Below are positions 1 to 4,070 of a stretch of 7,278 bases of DNA, in pieces. The position numbers were made by a program, and so were the translations under genes. The stretch spans positions 1 to 7,278 of the forward strand of contig CAZJGG010000094.1 in the NCBI GenBank assembly GCA_964545475.1, read 5' to 3'. This DNA comes from CAZJGG01 sp964545475. GTDB taxonomy: Bacteria > Bacillota > Clostridia > Lachnospirales > JAISER01. Each line of letters begins with the position of its first letter. Position 1 is the stretch's first letter. The notes beneath the pieces were generated by a model. The model was not told the DNA's origin. It worked only from the letters and a program-made list of their open reading frames with translations, and ran no database searches.

Positions 1-5
1 AGGAG
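1..5 (+). promoter_or_regulatory. Ribosome binding site that sets the start of the MerR gene
   Basis: AGGAG sits at the first five bases of the window, 8 bases before ATG at 14. A GTG at position 5 is in frame and would add three residues, but it overlaps the AGGAG and would have no binding site of its own inside the window. The ATG at 14 also gives the usual MerR N-terminus (Met, then YRIGEF). The promoter lies outside the window. Confidence 0.6.
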
Positions 6-13
6 TGAAAATT

Positions 14-823
14 ATGTATCGAATCGGAGAGTTTTCAAAAATGAGCAAAACTACAATTAAAGCACTGCAGTATTATGACGAAGTTGGATTGTTAAAACCC
101 GAAGAAATTGATTTATTTACTGGTTATCGCTTTTACACAACAAATCAACTTTTCAAGATACACAAAATTCAATCTCTTCGCCAAATCGGTTTATCAATCC
201 ACGAGATTAAGCTTATAATGTCCGGACATTGTAAGAGAAATATCTTGGAAAAGCGAAAAACCGAAATTATCGCACAACTCTCTGAATCGAATAATCAGCT
301 CTCTATGCTTGAATTTATGTTACAAGAAAAAAAAGAGGATTATTTTATGAGTTATGTTGCCACAGTTAAAGATTTACCAGAATGTTTTGTTTATTCAAAA
401 AAAATGACAATTCCTAATTATGATTCATATTTTGAACTTATTCCGGCTATTGGGGAAAAAGTTACAAAAAAATATCCAGATTTAAAATGTGTTCAGCCGG
501 AGTATTGTTTTACTTGTTATCTCGACGGTGAGTACAAAGAAAAAGACATTAATATCGAATTTTGTGAAGCTGTTGACAAAATTAAACCCGATTTCGATGA
601 TATTTGCTTCAAAAAAATAGACAGCGTAAAAGCCGTTTCTATAATGCATAAAGGTCCTTATTCCGACCTTTCAAAAGCTTGTTCATTTATCTTTAGCTGG
701 ATAGAGCAAAACGGATATGCCGCTGTAGATTCTCCAAGAGAAAGCTATATTGACGGCATATGGAATAAAGAAAACCAATCAGATTGGTTAACAGAGCTTC
801 AAGTTCCGATTATGAAAAAGTAG
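14..823 (+). CDS. MerR-family multidrug-sensing transcription activator with GyrI-like ligand domain (BmrR/BltR type)
   Basis: This is a predicted cytoplasmic one-component regulator of 269 residues, a typical length for the BmrR class. Residues 1-70 form the winged-helix MerR DNA-binding domain: YRIGEFSKMSKTTIKALQYY, then a DEVGLLKP turn and the wing motif TGYRFY. Residues about 75-110 are rich in Glu, Lys and Leu and fit the antiparallel coiled coil used for dimerisation. Residues about 113-268 resemble the GyrI-like (AraC effector-binding) fold and end in the family hallmark TELQVPI. An acidic residue in the late ESYIDGIW segment could be the cation-binding glutamate, which is an inference from BmrR. 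Such proteins bend promoters with long spacers to switch on drug-export genes. No such promoter is visible here, and the nearest exporter is in a convergent operon under its own TetR, so the target is unknown. The family is secure and the ligand is not. Confidence 0.9.
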   Translation: MYRIGEFSKMSKTTIKALQYYDEVGLLKPEEIDLFTGYRFYTTNQLFKIHKIQSLRQIGLSIHEIKLIMSGHCKRNILEKRKTEIIAQLSESNNQLSMLEFMLQEKKEDYFMSYVATVKDLPECFVYSKKMTIPNYDSYFELIPAIGEKVTKKYPDLKCVQPEYCFTCYLDGEYKEKDINIEFCEAVDKIKPDFDDICFKKIDSVKAVSIMHKGPYSDLSKACSFIFSWIEQNGYAAVDSPRESYIDGIWNKENQSDWLTELQVPIMKK

Positions 824-844
824 CTTATTAAAAGAATCGTAAAG

Positions 845-888
845 AAAGTGAGCCCAGCGTAATGAAACTTGCGCCGAACTCACTTTTT
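845..888. terminator. Bidirectional Rho-independent terminator between convergent genes
   Basis: AAAGTGAG (845-852) pairs perfectly with CTCACTTT (879-886), with an inner GCG (857-859) / CGC (872-874) pairing. On the plus strand the stem runs into TTTTT (884-888), which would end the MerR transcript 22 bases after its stop codon. On the minus strand the stem is followed by TTTCTTTA, a plausible U-rich tract for the end of the tetR-exporter-dipeptidase operon. One hairpin therefore appears to serve both converging units. Confidence 0.75.
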
Positions 889-893
889 AATAA

Positions 894-1460
894 TTAAAAC
901 TTAAAGTCTAAATAAGGACAAGGGGGCGTAACCATATCGTAAAAATGCCACCATTCCCCAGAATACGGCTTAAAACCAACACTTTCCATAACAGATTTAA
1001 GATAAACGGCGTTATTACGCTCCTCTTCTCTAAGTGTAGGGCAAGACAAAGAAGCCTTTTCAGAAAAATCATCAAATTCGCTGGGCATTGGAATATCATT
1101 TCCGTTTAAATCTGTTAATGTTATATCCACACAAAGACCATTCATATGAGATGGCTTGAAAACGGTTAACACCTTCATATCCGGCGGATAAGCAACAAAA
1201 TTATTGTCAGGCAGAATTTCCCAAAACCTTTCTTGAGCGCTTATAGGACGATATGCATCCCATACTTTCATTAAATATCCTTTTTCCTTTGCAATGTTTT
1301 TAGCTTTTATTAAAAGAGCAGCTGTGCTTTTGTTTATGTAACATTCGCCGGAATTATAAACTTTCTGTTTTGTAAAATTATTAGAAGTTGCATATCTTAA
1401 ATCAATTATAAATTCACTGTCCATATCCAGCAAACGTATTAAGTCTCCTTGTTGGTTCAT
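894..1460 (-). CDS. VanX-like D-alanyl-D-alanine dipeptidase (peptidase M15D), zinc dependent
   Basis: The predicted protein has 188 residues against 202 for enterococcal VanX, with no signal peptide, so it should act in the cytoplasm and cleave D-Ala-D-Ala or a similar dipeptide. All core catalytic positions are visible. WDAYRP carries Arg71, which matches VanX Arg71. H105 and D112 in PSHMNGLCVD and H172 in EWWHF are the expected zinc ligands, and E169 is the catalytic base. The family motif SxHxxGxAxD is altered at two places (Pro103 for the first Ser, Cys110 for Ala), so substrate preference may differ. ATG at 1460 is preferred over the in-frame ATG at 1472 because GGAGGA lies just ahead of it. 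It is the last gene of a leftward operon, 32 bases after the exporter stop. With no VanH or VanA ligase nearby, dipeptide recycling, wall-stress response or hydrolysis of a peptide antibiotic is likelier than glycopeptide resistance. Confidence 0.88.
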   Translation of the reverse strand: MNQQGDLIRLLDMDSEFIIDLRYATSNNFTKQKVYNSGECYINKSTAALLIKAKNIAKEKGYLMKVWDAYRPISAQERFWEILPDNNFVAYPPDMKVLTVFKPSHMNGLCVDITLTDLNGNDIPMPSEFDDFSEKASLSCPTLREEERNNAVYLKSVMESVGFKPYSGEWWHFYDMVTPPCPYLDFKF

Positions 1461-1464
1461 AATA

Positions 1465-1470
1465 TCCTCC
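1465..1470 (-). promoter_or_regulatory. Ribosome binding site that sets the dipeptidase start
   Basis: GGAGGA (read leftward) ends 4 bases before ATG at 1460. The alternative in-frame ATG at 1472 overlaps this motif and has no purine-rich site upstream, where the sequence is AT-rich with only an AAAG, so the shorter protein is preferred. Confidence 0.7.
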
Positions 1471-1492
1471 ATCTTTATAATAAATTTTTACT

Positions 1493-2728
1493 TTAGTTAT
1501 AATCTCTAAATAACTTATTTGTAACAACGGCAATTCCCAGCCCCATAAACCCTATTATAATAATTGGGATATATACTGCATTACGGAAAAATTCCAACAA
1601 TGTTCCGTAAAGTATTTGCCCTAAAGGCGCAGCACATTGGGCAACGGCAACAATTATCGCCATAACTTTACCAATCAGCTCGTTAGGCGTTTCTTTTTGA
1701 ACCAATGATATAACAACAATTGAAAGCATCGATGTTACCATCATAATAGGCACAGAGAACAAAAACAACATAATAAACGACGGATAATATCCAAATGATA
1801 AAACCTTAGGAAACATTGCTAACGACATTGGGAAAAACAAAATGCTTATTAAAATTACCCATTTATAAATGTTATTAAGCTGCATTTTTTTAGCAACCAA
1901 ACCTACTGTTAATGCACCTATTATGCTGCTTAACTGTACAATACCAAGCCCAATACCGTAAAATGTGTCGCTGGAGGACATTGTTATCCTTAACATATAT
2001 GGCACGCCTACAATGAAAAACGGCACTAAAAATAAGTTAAGCAAAAGTGCTACCATCATTATTTTAAAAATATATGGCTTAGTTTTTAATACATAAAATG
2101 CCCCGTCTTTTATATCCGAAAACATATCTGTAATAATATGTTTTTTAACTTCTCTTTTTTCAAAAGGTATTTTAATGAAAATTTCCATAACTGCTGATAA
2201 GAAAAACGCTATACAGCTTACTATTATAAGGGATTTCATACCCAGTATTCCGTATAAAACCCCTCCAAGGACAGGAGCTGCAAGGCTTGAAAGCGCCGCA
2301 ACCCCGGAAACAATACCGTTTGCGCTTTCAATATTCTCCATTGAGGATAAAACAGGGATACTGGCATGAACAGCAGGCTGATAGATAAAGCTTATTATGG
2401 CTAAAAGCGTCATAATAACCGCAACAATTAACACACTGAATATTCCTTGCCAAAAAAGTATGCCGGATACCAGCACTATAAGACAGCTTGTAAAATCAAA
2501 TATAACCATAAGGTTACGCCTGTTAAACCTGTCTGCAATTGCGCCGCCAATTGGCGAAAGAATAATGCCGGGTATTGATGAAACGGCAAAAACAAGAGCA
2601 AACAAATCCGAACGCCCTGTAATGTCCAATACATAAGTTGATAGTGCAAACCTTAAAATTGCCGCCCCGAATATAGATATTATTTGCCCTATAACCATTA
2701 AGCTGAAATTCCTGTTAAAAAGTTTCAA
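1493..2728 (-). CDS. Major facilitator superfamily drug exporter (MFS_3, MefA/EntS-like)
   Basis: This is a 411-residue, very hydrophobic protein consistent with 12 membrane helices and proton-driven export of a small molecule. Residues 1-60 hold two helices (MVIGQIISIFGAAILRFALS and a second ending GIILSPI). They are followed by the loop 2-3 signature GGAIADRFNRRNLM (61-74), the MFS motif A in the form seen in the MFS_3 group, which includes macrolide and siderophore exporters. A charged central loop (KREVKKHIITDMFSDIKDG) separates the two six-helix halves. The start is TTG at 2728: AAGGAG lies 7 bases upstream, and the TTG overlaps the TetR stop as TTGA, so translation is probably coupled to tetR. 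Context with TetR and a VanX-like enzyme suggests export of a toxic compound. The substrate cannot be read from sequence. Confidence 0.9.
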   Translation of the reverse strand: MKLFNRNFSLMVIGQIISIFGAAILRFALSTYVLDITGRSDLFALVFAVSSIPGIILSPIGGAIADRFNRRNLMVIFDFTSCLIVLVSGILFWQGIFSVLIVAVIMTLLAIISFIYQPAVHASIPVLSSMENIESANGIVSGVAALSSLAAPVLGGVLYGILGMKSLIIVSCIAFFLSAVMEIFIKIPFEKREVKKHIITDMFSDIKDGAFYVLKTKPYIFKIMMVALLLNLFLVPFFIVGVPYMLRITMSSSDTFYGIGLGIVQLSSIIGALTVGLVAKKMQLNNIYKWVILISILFFPMSLAMFPKVLSFGYYPSFIMLFLFSVPIMMVTSMLSIVVISLVQKETPNELIGKVMAIIVAVAQCAAPLGQILYGTLLEFFRNAVYIPIIIIGFMGLGIAVVTNKLFRDYN

Positions 2729-3357
2729 GTTAACTCTCCTTTTAATATGTTTAAGAAGTAATCTAGGCTTCCTTTTTCCGCTCCTAATATTTTTTCTGCA
2801 AAATATACGAAAGATTCAGCTTTTTTGTTTATTTCTTCATGGGTATAATCGAAAAGAGCTGTATCAAATAAAAAATTTGAAACGGAAAGTAAAAATTCAA
2901 CTGCTTCTAAAGGATAAGGTGTACTATAACTGCCTTCGCTTATACCTTGTTTTATTACTTCCGCCAAAACCGGCGCAATTCTTTTTAAAGTTTCCACAAG
3001 GCTTTTTTGATTTAATTGGGCGTTGCCCGGCTTATGAAGAACATCTATCATTAAACTTTTTTCAGTCCTGCTCGCATTTTGAAGCAAAATTTTTGATATC
3101 TTATCATTAGCGTTTAAATCCTCACGCCTAGCTATTTGGGAAGCATCCTCAACTTCTCTGTCTATAAAACGGATTATTGATGTTTCCAATACCTCTTCCT
3201 TAGACGTGAAATAATGATAAAATGTGCCTTTACCTATGCCAACAGCTTGCAAAATATCATTTATAGTAGTTTCGCTATAACCTTTGGTTATAAAAAGCAA
3301 TAGCGCCTCATCTAAAATTTGATTTTTGCGCTCATCCGCTTTTTTTGTTAATCTCAT
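2725..3357 (-). CDS. TetR-family transcription repressor, first gene of the efflux operon
   Basis: The protein has 210 residues, normal for the family. Residues 10-60 are a textbook TetR DNA-binding domain: an ILDEALLLFITKGY helix, TTINDILQAVGIGKGTFYHYF as the helix-turn-helix (about 30-50), then TSKEEVLE. The remaining 150 residues are helical, low in conservation and presumably hold the ligand pocket and dimer interface. ATG at 3357 has a full AAGGAGGTG site 5 bases upstream. The gene is followed directly by the exporter with a 4-base overlap. A perfect palindrome lies just upstream of its ribosome binding site, between promoter and gene, so self-repression of the whole three-gene unit is the simplest reading. 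The ligand is unknown and is probably the compound exported by the next gene. Confidence 0.92.
   Translation of the reverse strand: MRLTKKADERKNQILDEALLLFITKGYSETTINDILQAVGIGKGTFYHYFTSKEEVLETSIIRFIDREVEDASQIARREDLNANDKISKILLQNASRTEKSLMIDVLHKPGNAQLNQKSLVETLKRIAPVLAEVIKQGISEGSYSTPYPLEAVEFLLSVSNFLFDTALFDYTHEEINKKAESFVYFAEKILGAEKGSLDYFLNILKGELT
2736..2741 (-). promoter_or_regulatory. Ribosome binding site supporting a TTG start for the exporter
   Basis: AAGGAG (leftward) lies inside the last codons of tetR, 7 bases ahead of TTG at 2728. No better start is available: the translation from this TTG begins MKLFNRNF and runs straight into the first membrane helix as expected for this family. Confidence 0.75.
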
Positions 3358-3372
3358 TTATACACCTCCTTA

Positions 3373-3387
3373 TACCGACCGTCGGTA
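3373..3387 (-). promoter_or_regulatory. Probable TetR operator
   Basis: TACCGAC and GTCGGTA form a perfect 7-bp inverted repeat around one central base. The GC-rich half-site stands out in AT-rich surroundings. It lies directly downstream of the putative -10 and just upstream of the tetR ribosome binding site, so bound repressor would cover the transcription start. TetR proteins commonly bind palindromes of this form and position. Binding by this particular TetR is an inference. Confidence 0.8.
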
Positions 3388-3393
3388 CAATTT

Positions 3394-3422
3394 ATATTAG
3401 CATTATATATTTTAATTGTCAA
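3394..3422 (-). promoter_or_regulatory. Probable sigma-A promoter of the tetR-exporter-dipeptidase operon
   Basis: Read leftward, an exact TTGACA (3422-3417) is followed after 17 bases by TAATAT (3399-3394), a 4 of 6 match to the -10 consensus. A TATAAA at 3396-3391 (20-base spacing) and a TATAAT at 3407-3402 (only 9 bases from the TTGACA) are alternatives. The predicted start falls in or next to the palindrome at 3373-3387. The AT-rich tract 3423-3442 just upstream could act as an UP element. Confidence 0.6.
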
Positions 3423-3435
3423 TACTACTTTATAT

Positions 3436-3478
3436 AAAAAAATGTGCGGTCAGAAGTAAATCCTTCTAACCGCACATT
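3436..3478 (-). terminator. Strong leftward Rho-independent terminator without an evident gene
   Basis: AATGTGCGGT (3441-3450) pairs perfectly with ACCGCACATT (3469-3478). After a single C/A mismatch, AGAAG (3452-3456) pairs with CTTCT (3463-3467) around a 6-base loop. Read leftward the stem is followed by seven T (3442-3436), the classic arrangement. The plus-strand side is followed by TTAACAG, so it should not terminate rightward transcripts well. It sits just upstream of the tetR promoter and would insulate it. No intact leftward gene feeds it. Confidence 0.8.
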
Positions 3479-3994
3479 AACAGTTCTCTATATGACTTTT
3501 TTAAATAAACTTCTCTATCTAACGATTTTTCTTGCTTACTTTAAACAGTTCTAATTGCTGAGCAAATGGCACTCATACAAAATGGAAATTTAACTGTAGA
3601 TATATAAATGGTAAAATAAATTCTATAAAAAATAGACTTATTATGAAATTCCTCATCATTTGCAAAAATATAAATAGCGTTTTGGTCTCAGATTCACTTT
3701 GCTTGCTGGTATATGCAATTTTGAATTAGGCATGTTTTAGGTTTCAGAAGAGGTCTACTTGAAAAAACTTGCGTTAGAAATATGAATATCATTAGAAAAC
3801 TTCCACTTTCTATACTAAAACTGCTTGATGTATACAAAAAATACAGCTAAAAGAAAAAAAGATTTATCATTTGTACGTGAGGGTCTAAATTTTTAGAAAA
3901 ATATTGGCTTTATAATCTTTAAAAAAACGGATTCCCTGTTTTTTGTTTGAGTTACGCTTTCAATCATTTGGCGTGGGGTCATGCAGTATTTACA
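3479..3994. other. AT-rich stretch with no convincing gene
   Basis: About 515 bases without a supportable coding region. The longest open stretches are short and lack a start with a ribosome binding site: a leftward one of about 49 codons (3687 to stop at 3541) and a rightward one with ATG at 3643 ending at 3729 (28 residues). No tRNA or rRNA segment or tandem repeat was recognised. A weak A-tract/T-tract hairpin occurs at 3922-3944. The terminator at its left end suggests it may hold the remains of a leftward gene or a short leftward RNA, but nothing in it is recognisable. Confidence 0.5.
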
Positions 3995-4023
3995 TTGACA
4001 AATTATACTTAACTGGTTATAAT
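3995..4023 (+). promoter_or_regulatory. Exact-consensus sigma-A promoter of the large secreted-protein gene
   Basis: TTGACA (3995-4000), a 17-base spacer and TATAAT (4018-4023) match the vegetative sigma-A consensus at all twelve hexamer positions with ideal spacing. The start would be near 4030, giving a leader of about 40 bases before the ATG at 4071. Strong basal transcription is expected unless it is repressed. Confidence 0.85.
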
Positions 4024-4034
4024 TATTGTATTAA

Positions 4035-4055
4035 AATTGTAAATAATATACAATT
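4035..4055 (+). repeat. Inverted repeat in the 5' leader: possible operator or mRNA hairpin
   Basis: AATTGTA (4035-4041) and TACAATT (4049-4055) are perfect inverted copies separated by 7 bases (AATAATA). The element lies just after the predicted transcription start and ends one base before the GAAAGGGGA ribosome binding site region. The AT-only stem would be weak as RNA, so a repressor site is at least as likely as a hairpin. In DNA this AT-rich, one symmetric repeat could also occur by chance. Confidence 0.45.
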
Positions 4056-4070
4056 GAAAGGGGAACACGC

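Noticed and set aside
5..13. GTG at position 5 as start of the MerR gene
   Set aside because: It overlaps the AGGAG that correctly serves the ATG at 14, and MerR proteins normally begin at the YRIGEF-type segment.
894..1460. Reading the dipeptidase as part of a vancomycin-resistance cluster
   Set aside because: No VanH, VanA/B-type ligase, VanR or VanS is in the window; the partners are TetR and an exporter.
2175..2636. Two rightward open frames of 64 and 79 codons inside the exporter gene
   Set aside because: They lie wholly antisense to a clear MFS gene and show no recognisable domain.
3541..3687. Leftward open stretch of about 49 codons in the AT-rich spacer
   Set aside because: No start codon with a ribosome binding site near its beginning, and no recognised protein; a pseudogene remnant cannot be shown.
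3922..3944. A-tract/T-tract hairpin (AAAAAACGG with CTGTTTTTT)
   Set aside because: The GC part of the stem is only three pairs including a wobble; too weak to call a terminator in AT-rich DNA.
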